35,404 bases of DNA, taken from assembly GCA_009842675.1 (NCBI GenBank), contig VYEX01000025.1, positions 1 through 35,404 on the forward strand. The letters run 5' to 3'. The DNA comes from Acidimicrobiia bacterium (lineage in GTDB: Bacteria > Actinomycetota > Acidimicrobiia > Acidimicrobiales > Bin134). The first letter of the stretch is position 1. Each line of letters opens with the position of its first letter. This document shows positions 25,261-34,007 of the stretch, piece by piece. Made by a program: the position numbers and the translations under genes. The notes under the pieces are model-generated. The model made no database searches. It saw only the letters and a list, made by a program, of their open reading frames with translations, and was not told the origin of the DNA.

Positions 25261-25998
25261 ATGATGCGGCGGCAACGGGAGCCTGCTGCCGAGACACTCC
25301 GACTCGGTCAAGACCGTCTGCGGCTCAGGCCTTGGGCCGGCGATGCTGGGACCGGCCTCCTCATCCTGTTGACACCGGGAGCCGCGGTTTCCGACTCCAT
25401 GGCGTCGGCGGCTATTGAAGCGGCAACTGGCCGCGGCTACAACCGGCTGCGGACATCGGCGCTGTCGGGGATCGAATCTGAGCCGTTCATACGGGCCGGT
25501 TTCGAACCCTGCCAAGTGCTCGCCCTGCTGTCTAGGCCCATTGCCAACGGATTTCCCAGTGCGAACAGCGGCGCCGCCATTCGAAGGGCCCGCCGCCGTG
25601 ACCACTCCTCGGTGCTGGCCGTGGACCATGCCGCCTTCGAGCCCTTTTGGCATCTCGACCAAGCCGGACTCTACGACGCCCTCCGGGCCACCCCATTCCG
25701 GCACTTTCGAGTTGCCAGCCATGAAGCCGATACCGGGCTCGCTGGATATGCCATCTCGGGGCGCAGCGGGCCGGCGGGCTACCTCCAGCGGTTGGCCATC
25801 TCTCCCTCCCAACAGGGCCAAGGCGTAGGCGCCGCCCTCGTGGTCGACGGGCTGAGATGGATGGCTCGCTGGGGAGCGACCCAAGCCTGGGTCAACACCC
25901 CTAAGCACAACACCGGGGCGCTGAGACTCTATGAGAGGTTGGGCTTCGAACAGGTTCCTCCCGGCCTGCAAGTTCTGGAGTTGGACCTTGCACGGTGA
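25261..25998 (+). CDS. GNAT-family N-acetyltransferase
   Basis: The 245-residue protein has a C-terminal GNAT domain. FRVASHEADTGLAGYAISG is followed by motif A, YLQRLAISPSQQGQGVGAALV, in which QQGQGVG is the acetyl-CoA pyrophosphate loop. VNTPKHNTGALRLYERLGFEQV is motif B ('N..a..lYe.lGF'). The first 95 residues look like a degenerate second GNAT half (EAATGRGYNRLRTSALSGIESEPFIRAGFEPCQVLALL), so this may be a tandem GNAT with one active site. It acetylates an amine on an unknown substrate in the cytosol. It overlaps the next gene by 11 bp. In mycobacteria the corresponding place beside the DUF6049 gene is held by a MutT-type gene. Confidence 0.85.
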   Translation: MMRRQREPAAETLRLGQDRLRLRPWAGDAGTGLLILLTPGAAVSDSMASAAIEAATGRGYNRLRTSALSGIESEPFIRAGFEPCQVLALLSRPIANGFPSANSGAAIRRARRRDHSSVLAVDHAAFEPFWHLDQAGLYDALRATPFRHFRVASHEADTGLAGYAISGRSGPAGYLQRLAISPSQQGQGVGAALVVDGLRWMARWGATQAWVNTPKHNTGALRLYERLGFEQVPPGLQVLELDLAR

Positions 25999-28048
25999 AT
26001 CCCGCCCGAGACCCTCGGAAGACCGGCGGCCGGTCGCCAAGGCATTAGGCCTGGTTGTGGGCCTGATCGTGCTGGCCTCCCCCGCCTTCTGGCCTGCCAA
26101 TGCGGCGGCTCAGGAAGAGGGCACGGCCATTGAGGTGCCCACACCCGCCTTCGAGCTGGTCAGCCAAAGCATGTGGATAGCCGATGAGGACGTGTTTCGA
26201 GTCTCTCTTCGACTACTCGATGCTCCTGAGGAAGCCACTGTGGACATCAACATCGGCCTGCCCATCCGGTCTCGCTCTGCTTTCTTGGATCGGCTGGCTG
26301 AGCCCTCCACCGGATTGGGCCCTCAGCAAATGATCCGGCTGCCCATCTCGGCACCCGATGCCAACGGGATCACTTCGCTGCAAATCGCCACCACCAGCAG
26401 CCAGGAGTCCGAAATCGACACACTCGGCCAACCGACGCTCAACCTCTCCGTCGAAGGGGTATACCCGGTAAGCCTCGTCCTCCGGGATACCGACGGCTCG
26501 AGACTGGACACGATTCACACCTTCCTGGTCCGCACCCCTCCTTCTGATCCCAATCAACCTCCCCTGTTGGTGAGCACCGTGCTCTCGGTGAGCGGACCCC
26601 CTGCGGTCAGCCCCGAGGGCAACGTGGATCTTGGGCCCGCTTTCCGAAGCCTGCAAACGCTGGCCGATGTATTCGACCCCCGCATTCGCCCTCAACCACT
26701 GGCCGCAGTTTCAGTCGACCCTCATCTGGTTGACGCTCTGGCCATTAGCGAGCAGCCCGAGCACACCATGTTGTTGGCCCGACTCCAACAAGCCACTACC
26801 AACCGCCAGATAACGAGCAACACTTACGTTCCCCTGGACAGCGATGCGTGGATCGACCAGGACCTAAGCCTCCAGATCGGCTGGCAGATTGAGGCGGGCG
26901 CCGCGGTGTTGGACGGATTTCTCGGCTCTCAGACCGACCGAACCACAATGGTGTTGACCACTTCGGCCTCCCCAGAACTGCTCCAACGGCTCCAGCGGGA
27001 GCGGGTGGAGTTGGTGCTGGTTTCCGATGCCCTACTCGATCCGGCCAACGAGTTGGTCAGCACATCGGCCAAGACTTCTTTCTTGCTGCCTGCATTCGAC
27101 GAGCCGATGGAGGCGGCCGCCATCGACAGCACCGTCACGGCTCACTTCGCCCGGAGCGACATCACTGACACCGCTCCCTATCTGGTGTTGGCCGACTTGG
27201 CCGTCCGCTGGTTTGAAGACCCCCAACAGCTTCGGGGGATCGTGATGGCCCCACCGCTGGATTCCCTGCCCGACTCGACTGGGCTTGGGATATTGCTGGA
27301 CGAGATCAGCGCTAGTCCGATCCTCTCCTCCGTGGACTCTGCCGCGATCGTCGAGAGCCTTGAGCCCGAGGTTCTCCGAAGGGTGCGCCCTGCCGAGGAG
27401 AACGGTTTCGGGGAGGACTACAAGGCCGCTTTGAGCGATGGCCAGCGCATCGCCCGGTCATACCAGAACATGGTCGACCCGATCGCCACCGTGGACACTC
27501 CCGAACGGCAGTTGATCGAAACCCTCGACCGGGCTTTGCTGCTATCCGGCGCCTACGGACTGACCGAGACCCAACGAGACGCCTACCTGGCGGTGGTGGC
27601 CCAGACCGTGCGAGACACCGTGGCCGCCATTCAGCCTCCTATTCGCCAGAGAATCACCCTGACCAGCCGGTCGGAGAGCATCCCGATGCTCATTCGCAAC
27701 AGCCTCGACCACGACGTGATCGTGCGACTGGACCTCAAGAGCGACAAGCTGGACTTCCCCGACGGGGATTCCTTGCTCTGGCGGCTGTCCCCCGGAGTCA
27801 ACCAGGTCCAGGTGCCGGTCCAGGCCAAGACATCGGGAGATGCCGTGTTGGAGATCAAAATCAACTCTCCCACCGGGCTGTTGGCCTTGGGCGAATCCCA
27901 ACTAACTGTACGGGCAACGTCGCTTTCCGGCACCGGGGTGGGGATTGCCGCGGCCGCGCTGGCCATATTGATGCTCTGGTGGGCTCGGAACTGGTGGTCC
28001 CGACATCGCTCCAAAGCCGAGCCGCCAAAAAGTAGTGTCGCGCCATGA
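25988..28048 (+). CDS. DUF6049-like membrane-anchored extracellular protein
   Basis: The 686-residue product has a basic N-terminus, a signal-like hydrophobic segment (about 17-36, ending ANAAA), a large extracytoplasmic region, a C-terminal transmembrane helix (GIAAAALAILMLWWA) and a short basic tail. The domain order and the position near a CCA-transferase gene match the actinobacterial DUF6049 family (Rv3909 type), which is encoded with cell-envelope genes such as murJ; the function is unknown. A late Ig-like region (about 560-650, SIPMLIRNSLDHDVIVRLDL) matches the 'ipVtv.N.l..pv.V.l' pattern of these proteins. The TTG at 25988 was chosen because GGAG lies seven bases upstream; no ATG or GTG gives a complete signal peptide without long overlap. 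Start confidence is moderate. Confidence 0.75.
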   Translation: MHGESRPRPSEDRRPVAKALGLVVGLIVLASPAFWPANAAAQEEGTAIEVPTPAFELVSQSMWIADEDVFRVSLRLLDAPEEATVDINIGLPIRSRSAFLDRLAEPSTGLGPQQMIRLPISAPDANGITSLQIATTSSQESEIDTLGQPTLNLSVEGVYPVSLVLRDTDGSRLDTIHTFLVRTPPSDPNQPPLLVSTVLSVSGPPAVSPEGNVDLGPAFRSLQTLADVFDPRIRPQPLAAVSVDPHLVDALAISEQPEHTMLLARLQQATTNRQITSNTYVPLDSDAWIDQDLSLQIGWQIEAGAAVLDGFLGSQTDRTTMVLTTSASPELLQRLQRERVELVLVSDALLDPANELVSTSAKTSFLLPAFDEPMEAAAIDSTVTAHFARSDITDTAPYLVLADLAVRWFEDPQQLRGIVMAPPLDSLPDSTGLGILLDEISASPILSSVDSAAIVESLEPEVLRRVRPAEENGFGEDYKAALSDGQRIARSYQNMVDPIATVDTPERQLIETLDRALLLSGAYGLTETQRDAYLAVVAQTVRDTVAAIQPPIRQRITLTSRSESIPMLIRNSLDHDVIVRLDLKSDKLDFPDGDSLLWRLSPGVNQVQVPVQAKTSGDAVLEIKINSPTGLLALGESQLTVRATSLSGTGVGIAAAALAILMLWWARNWWSRHRSKAEPPKSSVAP
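28033..28044 (+). promoter_or_regulatory. -10 TAGTGT, N6, ATG of degV
   Basis: TAGTGT at 28033-28038, within the end of the DUF6049-like gene, is six bases before ATG 28045. The gene could therefore be both translationally coupled and independently transcribed. Confidence 0.45.
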
Positions 28049-28884
28049 CCGTTCGAATAGTTACCGACAGTTCCTGCGACCTCAGCTCCGCCGACATCGA
28101 GCGCCACCAGATCACCGTGGTCCCGCTCACCATCCGGTTCGGAGAAGAGGAGTTCACCGACGGCGTGGGCCTCTCGGCTGAGAACTTCTACGAGAAAATG
28201 GCGGCCAGCGGCGAATTGCCGTCCACTGCCGCCCCTGCTCCGGGCGCGTTCGAGGCTGTGTTCCGAAGCTTGGCCGGCGAAGGGGCCGAGGCAGTGGTAT
28301 GCGTCAACCTGTCTTTCGCCCTGTCGGCCACTGGCGAGTCAGCTCAGAACGCGGCCCGAGCTTTGGAGGGCGAGGTGGACGTCCGGGTGGTGGACTCCGG
28401 CAAGGTATCGGTGGGCTTGGGGGTCATGGTGAAGGCTGCCGCGGCTGCGGCCGCGGCTGGGCACAACGCCGATGAGATCGAGGCCCAACTTGCCCAGCTG
28501 AAGGAACGGGTCTTCATCTATGCCGTGCTGGACACCCTGGAAAACCTCAAAAAGGGCGGCCGCATCGGCACTGCACAGGCCCTTTTGGGCAGCGCTTTGT
28601 CTATAAAGCCCTGCCTCGACCTCACTTCCGGTGTTGTGGAAGAGGCGGGCAAGCAGCGAACCCGGGGCAAGGCCCGGAACTGGCTTGCGGGGCAGGTGGC
28701 CGAAGCCGGGGAGTTGGAGCATTTGGCCATCGCCCACGGCGCGGCCGACGACATTGACTCGTTCGTGGCCAGCTTGGGCGAATCCCCTGCTCAGAATCCC
28801 CTGACGGTGGCCCTCATCGGGCCGGTTGTGGGCACCCATGCCGGCCCCGGAGTCATCGCCGCCGCCATGGTGCCCACCGCCTAA
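28045..28884 (+). CDS. DegV family fatty-acid-binding protein
   Basis: The 279-residue protein has the two-domain DegV fold. VRIVTDSSCDLS at 3-14 is the standard opening, VVPLTIRFGEEEFTDG the second block, and GELPSTAAPAPGAF the 'tSqPs...f' fatty-acid-head loop. VVCVNLSFALSATGESAQNAA corresponds to 'i..i.lSs.LSGTyqsA', and LENLKKGGRIG is the conserved 'L..L.kgGRI' helix. Related FakB proteins bind a fatty acid for phosphorylation by FakA in the cytosol. No FakA kinase gene is in the window. The ATG overlaps the upstream stop (ATGA) and carries its own -10. Confidence 0.93.
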   Translation: MTVRIVTDSSCDLSSADIERHQITVVPLTIRFGEEEFTDGVGLSAENFYEKMAASGELPSTAAPAPGAFEAVFRSLAGEGAEAVVCVNLSFALSATGESAQNAARALEGEVDVRVVDSGKVSVGLGVMVKAAAAAAAAGHNADEIEAQLAQLKERVFIYAVLDTLENLKKGGRIGTAQALLGSALSIKPCLDLTSGVVEEAGKQRTRGKARNWLAGQVAEAGELEHLAIAHGAADDIDSFVASLGESPAQNPLTVALIGPVVGTHAGPGVIAAAMVPTA

Positions 28885-28915
28885 GTACGTCTTGGCCCGT
28901 AGAAAACGCCGTCGG

Positions 28916-28928
28916 TAACCTTCGAGCC
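28916..28928 (+). promoter_or_regulatory. nuo operon -10 (TAACCT, N7, GTG)
   Basis: TAACCT (28916-28921) is seven bases before the GTG of nuoA. A weak -35 (TTGGCC, 28892-28897) lies 18 bp upstream of it. This is the only promoter-like signal in the 44-bp gap after degV. Confidence 0.5.
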
Positions 28929-29294
28929 GTGTCGGAGTTCCTCCGCGACTACCTCCTAGTCGTCTTATTCCTCGTGCTGGCGGGCGCGTTGGTCTTCGGG
29001 ATGCTGGGACTCGGGAGCCTGTTGCGACCCACCCGTTCACAGCCTCAGAAGTACATCACCTATGAGAGCGGCGTCGACCCCGTGGGATTGGGCTGGTCGC
29101 AGAGCAACATCCGCTATTACGTATTCGCCCTCCTGTTTGTGATGTTTGACGTGGAGGCGGTGTTCATTTTCCCATGGGCCACCCGACTAGAGGCCTACGG
29201 GACTTTCGGATTGGTCGAGATGGCCATCTTCATCTTCATCCTTGCGCTGGGCCTGGTGTACGCCTGGCGAAAGGGTGTCCTTCGGTGGATCTGA
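28929..29294 (+). CDS. nuoA: NADH-quinone oxidoreductase subunit A
   Basis: The 121-residue membrane protein has three transmembrane helices: about 7-30, 65-85 (YYVFALLFVMFDVEAVFIFPW) and 92-113. The loop after TM1 holds YITYESGVDP, the conserved 'ky.tYEsG..P.G'. Acidic residues in FDVEAVF are characteristic. It packs at the junction of the membrane arm and the quinone-binding module of complex I. It is the first gene of the nuo operon, followed eight bases later by nuoB. Confidence 0.96.
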   Translation: MSEFLRDYLLVVLFLVLAGALVFGMLGLGSLLRPTRSQPQKYITYESGVDPVGLGWSQSNIRYYVFALLFVMFDVEAVFIFPWATRLEAYGTFGLVEMAIFIFILALGLVYAWRKGVLRWI

Positions 29295-29302
29295 GGTAGG
29301 CA

Positions 29303-29803
29303 GTGGGACTGGTCGCCAGCGGCAAAGCTCCAAAGCCCCTGACCAAGCTGCTCAACCTCGGCCGGAAATACTCCATTTGGATGTACCAATGGGGCTTGGC
29401 CTGCTGCGCCATCGAGATGGGCGCAGTGATCGGCTCGCCCCGCTACGACGTCATGCGCCTCGGGGTGATCCCGTTTCCCGCCAGCCCCCGGCAGGCCGAC
29501 TTGGTGGTGATATCAGGGACAGTCACCGACAAGATGGTGCCTTCGATTTTGCGCCTCTACCAGCAGATGCCCGATCCGAAGTACGTCATTTCCATGGGCT
29601 CCTGCGCCAATTGCGGAGGCCCGTACTGGGATTCCTACTCGGTGACCAAAGGTGTCGACCAGATCATCCCTGTGGATGTCTATGTGCCCGGCTGTCCACC
29701 CCGACCCGAGGCTCTGCTGGAAGGCATCGTGCTGCTTCAAGAGCGCATCATGAACGAGGACCCGGCGATGCGGTGGCGAGGTGACCCAATTGTCGTCGAC
29801 TGA
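29303..29803 (+). CDS. nuoB: NADH-quinone oxidoreductase subunit B
   Basis: The 166-residue subunit carries the terminal iron-sulfur cluster N2. Its ligands are visible as the tandem cysteines C34-C35 in [10 protein letters not shown]101 in MGSCANCGG and C131 in [23 protein letters not shown] and [14 protein letters not shown] are conserved family blocks. N2 passes electrons to quinone at the interface with NuoD. The GTG start lies eight bases after nuoA with a TAGG ribosome-binding-like site. The end overlaps the start of nuoC by 23 bases. Confidence 0.97.
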   Translation: MGLVASGKAPKPLTKLLNLGRKYSIWMYQWGLACCAIEMGAVIGSPRYDVMRLGVIPFPASPRQADLVVISGTVTDKMVPSILRLYQQMPDPKYVISMGSCANCGGPYWDSYSVTKGVDQIIPVDVYVPGCPPRPEALLEGIVLLQERIMNEDPAMRWRGDPIVVD

Positions 29804-30440
29804 CACCGACACCAGCGCCGAGGCCGAGCCGCAGCCCGACGAGCGCCGGGAGGCGTGGGCGACCCGGCTGGCCGACGCCCTAGGCGACGGCTACGCCGAG
29901 CATCACATCCTCGGCGGCAGCGACTTGTGGGTCCGGGTAGCCCGCGAATCGTGGACCGACGCGGCCACCGCGGCGCGTGACCAGTTGGGCTGCCAGTTCT
30001 TCGACTGGCTCTCGGCGATCGACTGGCTTCCCTCTCCCTTCGGGCGGGACATGGACGCCCAAGAGGACAACCCCGAGACCAAAGCAGCCGATCCCATGGA
30101 GCAGGGCCATGCCGGCGGCGAGACCCGGTTCCAAATGGTGATGCGCCTCTATTCCATCACCGACCACATGGGCATCACCATCAAGGCCGACCTCCCCGAC
30201 GACGATCTGAGCATCGACACGCTGATCGGGGTATACCCCGGGGCAGATTGGCACGAGCGCGAGGCCTGGGAGATGTTCGGGATCCATTTCAACAGCCACC
30301 CCGACCTCCGCAACATCTACCTGCCCGGCGAGTTCGAGGGGAACCCCCTCCGCAAGGACTTCCCCCTGCTGGCCCGGCGGGTGAAGCCATGGCCCGGCAT
30401 CGTGGACGTGGAGTTGTTCCCCGGCGAGGAGGGCCCGTGA
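29781..30440 (+). CDS. nuoC: NADH-quinone oxidoreductase subunit C
   Basis: The 219-residue peripheral subunit has an acidic, divergent N-terminus (about 1-25), then the 30-kDa domain. [54 protein letters not shown] (the signature 'W.EREvwDmfGi.f') and [21 protein letters not shown] are seen in order. An insert of about 20 residues ([22 protein letters not shown] region, about 92-115) lies between strands. It scaffolds the Q-module with NuoB and NuoD. It is a separate gene, not fused to nuoD. The stop overlaps the nuoD GTG by four bases. Confidence 0.95.
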   Translation: MTQLSSTDTDTSAEAEPQPDERREAWATRLADALGDGYAEHHILGGSDLWVRVARESWTDAATAARDQLGCQFFDWLSAIDWLPSPFGRDMDAQEDNPETKAADPMEQGHAGGETRFQMVMRLYSITDHMGITIKADLPDDDLSIDTLIGVYPGADWHEREAWEMFGIHFNSHPDLRNIYLPGEFEGNPLRKDFPLLARRVKPWPGIVDVELFPGEEGP

Positions 30441-31615
30441 CCGCGGTCGGCGCCGACCAGCGCCAGCAGATGGCCTACGTGGCCACCCAGGCAGCCGACG
30501 CCCGCCTGAACGTGGAGATCGAGACCGAGGGCATGACCCTCAACATCGGACCCCAGCACCCCGCCACCCACGGAACGCTTCGACTGGTCGCCCGCCTAGA
30601 TGGCGAGCAGGTGGTGGAGGCCGAGCCAATCATGGGCTACATGCACCGGGGCTACGAGAAGCTGGCCGAGGTTCGCACCTACCCCCAGGTCACCACGCTT
30701 ATCAACCGCATCGACTGGCTGGGGAGCTTCGCTAACGAGGTGCCCTTCATCCTGGCGGCCGAGAAGCTCATGGAGGTCGAGGCGCCGCCCCGAGCCCAGT
30801 GGATTCGCACCGCACTCTTCGAGCTGAGCAGGATCGCCAACATCACCCTGTTTTTGGGCGACATGGCCGTGCAGCTCGGCGCCCTCACCCCGGTGTTCAT
30901 GGCCTTCCGCGACCGGGAGTTCGTGCTCAACCAGATCGAAGCGGCCACCGGCGGGCGATTCCACCCCAACTTCGACCGCATCGGAGGCCTCAAAGACGAC
31001 CTGCCTCAGGGCTGGATCGACGACACCAAGCAGGTCATGGAGAAGATCCGCGATTTCTGTGACGAGTTCGAGGAACTAGTGCTGGGCAATGAGATCTTCC
31101 AGGCCCGCAGCCGGGGAATCGGCATTGTGCCTCCCGCGGTGGGCTTGGCCTACGGGCTCTCGGGGGCCAACATCCGGGCCAGCGGGGTGGACTGGGATCT
31201 GCGCCGCGACGGCCATGAGGCCCTGGCCTACGACCAGGTGGACTGGAAGGTGTGGACCCATCCCGACGGCGACTCGTTCGCCCGCTATTGGGTGAGGCTC
31301 CAGGAAACCCGAGAGGCCACCCACATCGTGGATCAGCTTCTGGACGGGCTTCCCTCGGGTCCGATCATGGCCAAGGTACCCCGTATCATCAAAGTCCCCG
31401 CGGGCGAGGCCTACGCCGCCACCGAGAACCCGCTGGGCGAGATGGGCTACTACATCGTGAGCAAGGGCGACCTAGTGCCGTTCCGAGTCAAGATCCGTTC
31501 GGCCAGCTTCTCCAACATCTCCATCACGCCGTGGCTGCTAAAGGGCGTGTACGTGCCCGACATCATCACGATCCTGGCCAGCCTGTACTTCATCCTGGGA
31601 GACATCGACCGGTGA
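30437..31615 (+). CDS. nuoD: NADH-quinone oxidoreductase subunit D
   Basis: The 392-residue 49-kDa subunit shows LNIGPQHPATHGTLRL at about 36-51, with the His-rich loop lining the quinone cavity, then GYMHRGYEKL, NRIDWLGSF, RTALFELSRIANI, NPNFDRIGG-like HPNFDRIGG, and FVNVPAGEAYAATENPLGE-like blocks. The C-terminus PSFSNIS-equivalent (ASFSNISI) and GDIDR end are typical. With NuoB it forms the quinone reduction site. A GTGA overlap joins it to nuoC and a second GTGA overlap joins it straight to nuoH: nuoE, nuoF and nuoG, normally placed here, are absent. Confidence 0.97.
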   Translation: MTAVGADQRQQMAYVATQAADARLNVEIETEGMTLNIGPQHPATHGTLRLVARLDGEQVVEAEPIMGYMHRGYEKLAEVRTYPQVTTLINRIDWLGSFANEVPFILAAEKLMEVEAPPRAQWIRTALFELSRIANITLFLGDMAVQLGALTPVFMAFRDREFVLNQIEAATGGRFHPNFDRIGGLKDDLPQGWIDDTKQVMEKIRDFCDEFEELVLGNEIFQARSRGIGIVPPAVGLAYGLSGANIRASGVDWDLRRDGHEALAYDQVDWKVWTHPDGDSFARYWVRLQETREATHIVDQLLDGLPSGPIMAKVPRIIKVPAGEAYAATENPLGEMGYYIVSKGDLVPFRVKIRSASFSNISITPWLLKGVYVPDIITILASLYFILGDIDR

Positions 31616-32664
31616 CCGCGGCCTCCGTCATGTCGAGCCTGCTGGCCGTGGAGGTGCCCTACTGGGCGTCGTCCATCATCAAGCTGGGCGTCGTCGCTCT
31701 GGTCGTCCCCACCGCTGCGCTGATACTGGGCTATGTGTTCTTGATGAAGATGATGAGCTTCATGCAGAGTCGGCTGGGACCCATGGAAGCCGGCCCCTAC
31801 GGCACCCTGCAACTGCTGGCCGACGGGCTGAAGTTCATCCAGAAGGAGGACATCTTCCCGGAAAAGGCCGACCGGACGGTGTTCGCACTGGCACCGCTGG
31901 TGGTTCTGATCTCCACCTTCTTGATATTCGTGGTCATCCCCACTGGACCCGACGCGGTGGTGGCCCAGTTGGACGTGGGCATCTTCTACGCCTTGGCGGT
32001 GTCGTCGCTGTCAGTGGTGGGAATCTTGATGGCCGGTTGGGCATCGGCCAACAAATACGCCCTAATGGGGGGCTTGCGAGCCGCCGGCCAGCTCATCGCC
32101 TACGAGCTGCCGCTGGTGCTGGCGGTGATGGGCGTTGTCATCCAGGCCGGCACCTTGGATCTACAAAAGATCGTCGCCGCCCAAGCCAACGGAGAGATCT
32201 TCGGCTGGGGGGGCATCGGCAACCCGTTCATCCTCACCCAGTTTGTGGGCTTCTTCATCTTCTTGGTGGCGGTCCAGGCCGAGACCACCCAGCCGCCCTT
32301 CGATATGCCGGTGGCCGAGTCCGAGATCGTGGGCGGGTACCAGGTTGAGTACACCGGTTTCCGATTTCTGTTCTTCTTCATGGGCGAATTCGGCACCGCC
32401 TTCGCCTTCGGCGCGCTGGCCTCTGTGTTGTTCCTCGGCGGCTGGGCGCTCCCGTGGGGCGACATCACCCACTGGGGCTTCAACATCGCCGGGCCGGTCA
32501 TCATGCTGGTGAAGATCATGGCCGTCTCCGCCCTGATCTTCTGGTTCCGCTTCACCTATCCGCGGCTGAGAGAGGACCAGCTTCAGCGCCTCGCGTGGAA
32601 ATTCCTTATTCCGTTGTCACTGGTCAACATCGTTGTCACCGGTGTTTTCAAGGTTGTCTTGTAG
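31612..32664 (+). CDS. nuoH: NADH-quinone oxidoreductase subunit H
   Basis: The 350-residue integral membrane subunit has about eight helices. It carries the family motifs MQSRLGPMEAGPYGTLQLLADGLKFIQKEDIFPEKAD (loop near the quinone entry, rough residues 50-87), GWASANKYALMGGLRAAGQLIAYELP (helix and loop with conserved Arg and Glu), AETTQPPFDMPVAESEIVGGYQVEY (E-rich quinone loop) and RFTYPRLREDQLQRLAWK near the C-terminus. It forms the base of the quinone channel and couples it to the proton-pumping arm. The GTG start overlaps the nuoD stop by four bases. Confidence 0.97.
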   Translation: MTAASVMSSLLAVEVPYWASSIIKLGVVALVVPTAALILGYVFLMKMMSFMQSRLGPMEAGPYGTLQLLADGLKFIQKEDIFPEKADRTVFALAPLVVLISTFLIFVVIPTGPDAVVAQLDVGIFYALAVSSLSVVGILMAGWASANKYALMGGLRAAGQLIAYELPLVLAVMGVVIQAGTLDLQKIVAAQANGEIFGWGGIGNPFILTQFVGFFIFLVAVQAETTQPPFDMPVAESEIVGGYQVEYTGFRFLFFFMGEFGTAFAFGALASVLFLGGWALPWGDITHWGFNIAGPVIMLVKIMAVSALIFWFRFTYPRLREDQLQRLAWKFLIPLSLVNIVVTGVFKVVL

Positions 32665-32667
32665 GAG
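32663..32667 (+). promoter_or_regulatory. Shine-Dalgarno of nuoI
   Basis: AGGAG overlaps the nuoH stop and lies six bases before the nuoI ATG. It is the clearest ribosome-binding site inside the operon. Confidence 0.65.
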
Positions 32668-32673
32668 CTTGCC

Positions 32674-33207
32674 ATGGCACTGGTACCAGGATTGATCACC
32701 GGACTCAAGGTCACTGCCCGCACCATGTTCCGCACCCTGTTCGGCGACGGCCCACCGGTGGTCCCCGCCCCCTCCAAGCACTCCCACACCGTGCAGTACC
32801 CCCACGTCAAGGAGATGCCCACCGACCGAGCTCGGGGAGTGATTGCGCTCCATGAGGAGAACTGCACCGCCTGCATGCTGTGCGCCCGGGAGTGCCCCGA
32901 CTGGTGCATCTACATCGAAGGCCACAAGTACCTGGCCCCGCCCCGCCGGGAGGGGGGCAAGCCCCGCCAGAAGAACGCGCTCGACCGCTTCGACATTGAC
33001 TACGCCCTGTGCATGTACTGCGGCATCTGCGTGGAGGTCTGCCCGTTCGAGGCCCTGTTCTGGAGCCCCGAATACGAGTACTCCGAGCCCCGCATCGCCG
33101 ACCTGCTCCACGACAAGGAGCGCCTCAGCGAGTGGATGGATACCGTCCCCGACTTCGAGGCCTACGAGGCCGGATCCGAGCAGAAGGTGCTGAAGGTTCC
33201 CCGGTGA
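32674..33207 (+). CDS. nuoI: NADH-quinone oxidoreductase subunit I
   Basis: The 177-residue ferredoxin-like subunit has two [4Fe-4S] motifs: C64, C67, C70 and C74 (NCTACMLCARECP) and C113, C116, C119 and C123 (LCMYCGICVEVCP), holding clusters N6a and N6b. The N-terminal helix (LITGLKVTARTMFR) anchors it to the membrane surface. The segment between motifs is proline- and arginine-rich (APPRREGGKPRQ). It normally carries electrons from NuoG towards NuoB, so its presence without a neighbouring nuoG is notable. Its stop overlaps the nuoJ GTG by four bases. Confidence 0.97.
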   Translation: MALVPGLITGLKVTARTMFRTLFGDGPPVVPAPSKHSHTVQYPHVKEMPTDRARGVIALHEENCTACMLCARECPDWCIYIEGHKYLAPPRREGGKPRQKNALDRFDIDYALCMYCGICVEVCPFEALFWSPEYEYSEPRIADLLHDKERLSEWMDTVPDFEAYEAGSEQKVLKVPR

Positions 33208-33701
33208 TCGCCGAGCACGTCGCCTTTGGGATCATCGCCGCGGTGATGGTGGCCTCCGCCCTGCGGGTGGTTACCACCCGCGACATCGTCCACGCCGCCC
33301 TCTACTTGGTGATCGTGTTGGCCGGTGTCGCCGCTCTGTTCCTATTGGTTGGCGCCGAGTTCACCGGCATCACCCAAGTGCTCATCTATATCGGCGCGGT
33401 GATCGTGCTGTTCTTGTTCGGCATCATGCTCACCCGATCCGACTTCGACCAGGATGAGGAGACCGACCACAAGCGCAAGTTCCCCGCCATACTAACCGCC
33501 CTTCTGCTGCTGGCCGTGATGATCGGCGCGCTAGTGGACCGTTTCGATGACCTGAAGCTGGATGCCAATCCCCAGACCACCGCTCAGGTGTCCGATGAGC
33601 TGTTCTCCCAGTACATCGTGCCCTTCGAGGCGGTGTCGGTGCTGCTGTTGGCTGCCCTTATCGGAGCCATCGTGATCGCCCGCCGAGAGGAGGGCGGCTG
33701 A
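33204..33701 (+). CDS. nuoJ: NADH-quinone oxidoreductase subunit J
   Basis: The 165-residue membrane subunit has five hydrophobic helices, including VHAALYLVIVLAGVAALFLL and the conserved third helix VLIYIGAVIVLFLFGIML, whose pi-bulge region is important for conformational coupling in complex I. A charged loop (RSDFDQDEETDHKRK) follows, and a last helix (EAVSVLLLAALIGAIVIA) ends in RREEGG. The GTG start overlaps the nuoI stop. The stop shares one base with the nuoK ATG (TGATG). Confidence 0.95.
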   Translation: MIAEHVAFGIIAAVMVASALRVVTTRDIVHAALYLVIVLAGVAALFLLVGAEFTGITQVLIYIGAVIVLFLFGIMLTRSDFDQDEETDHKRKFPAILTALLLLAVMIGALVDRFDDLKLDANPQTTAQVSDELFSQYIVPFEAVSVLLLAALIGAIVIARREEGG

Positions 33702-34000
33702 TGCTGCTGAATGAGATGCTCCTTTTGGGGGCGGTGCTGTTCTGCATCGGGGTCTACGGCGTGCTGGCCCGCCGCAACGGTGTGCTGGTGCTCATGGCCA
33801 TCGAGCTCATCCTCAACGCGGTGAACATCAACCTGATCGCCTTCGGGGCGTTCCACGACAACGTGATGGGCCAGATCTTCGCCTTGTTCGTGATCACCGT
33901 GGCCGCCGCCGAAGTTGGAATCGGATTGGCCATCGTCTTGCTCTTGTACCGGAACCGGCGATCCATCGACTTGGACCAAGTCGATCTGATGAAGGGGTGA
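33701..34000 (+). CDS. nuoK: NADH-quinone oxidoreductase subunit K
   Basis: The 99-residue, three-helix membrane subunit shows LLLGAVLFCIGVYGVLARRNGVLVLMAIELILNAVNINLIAF, with the conserved Glu in 'm.iElmlNavNl', part of the proton path, and the second helix Glu in AAAEVGIGLAIVLLLYR. It resembles MrpC antiporter subunits, but context makes it NuoK. It ends in a short charged tail seven bases before the nuoL start. Confidence 0.97.
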   Translation: MLLNEMLLLGAVLFCIGVYGVLARRNGVLVLMAIELILNAVNINLIAFGAFHDNVMGQIFALFVITVAAAEVGIGLAIVLLLYRNRRSIDLDQVDLMKG

Positions 34001-34007
34001 TGGCCCG

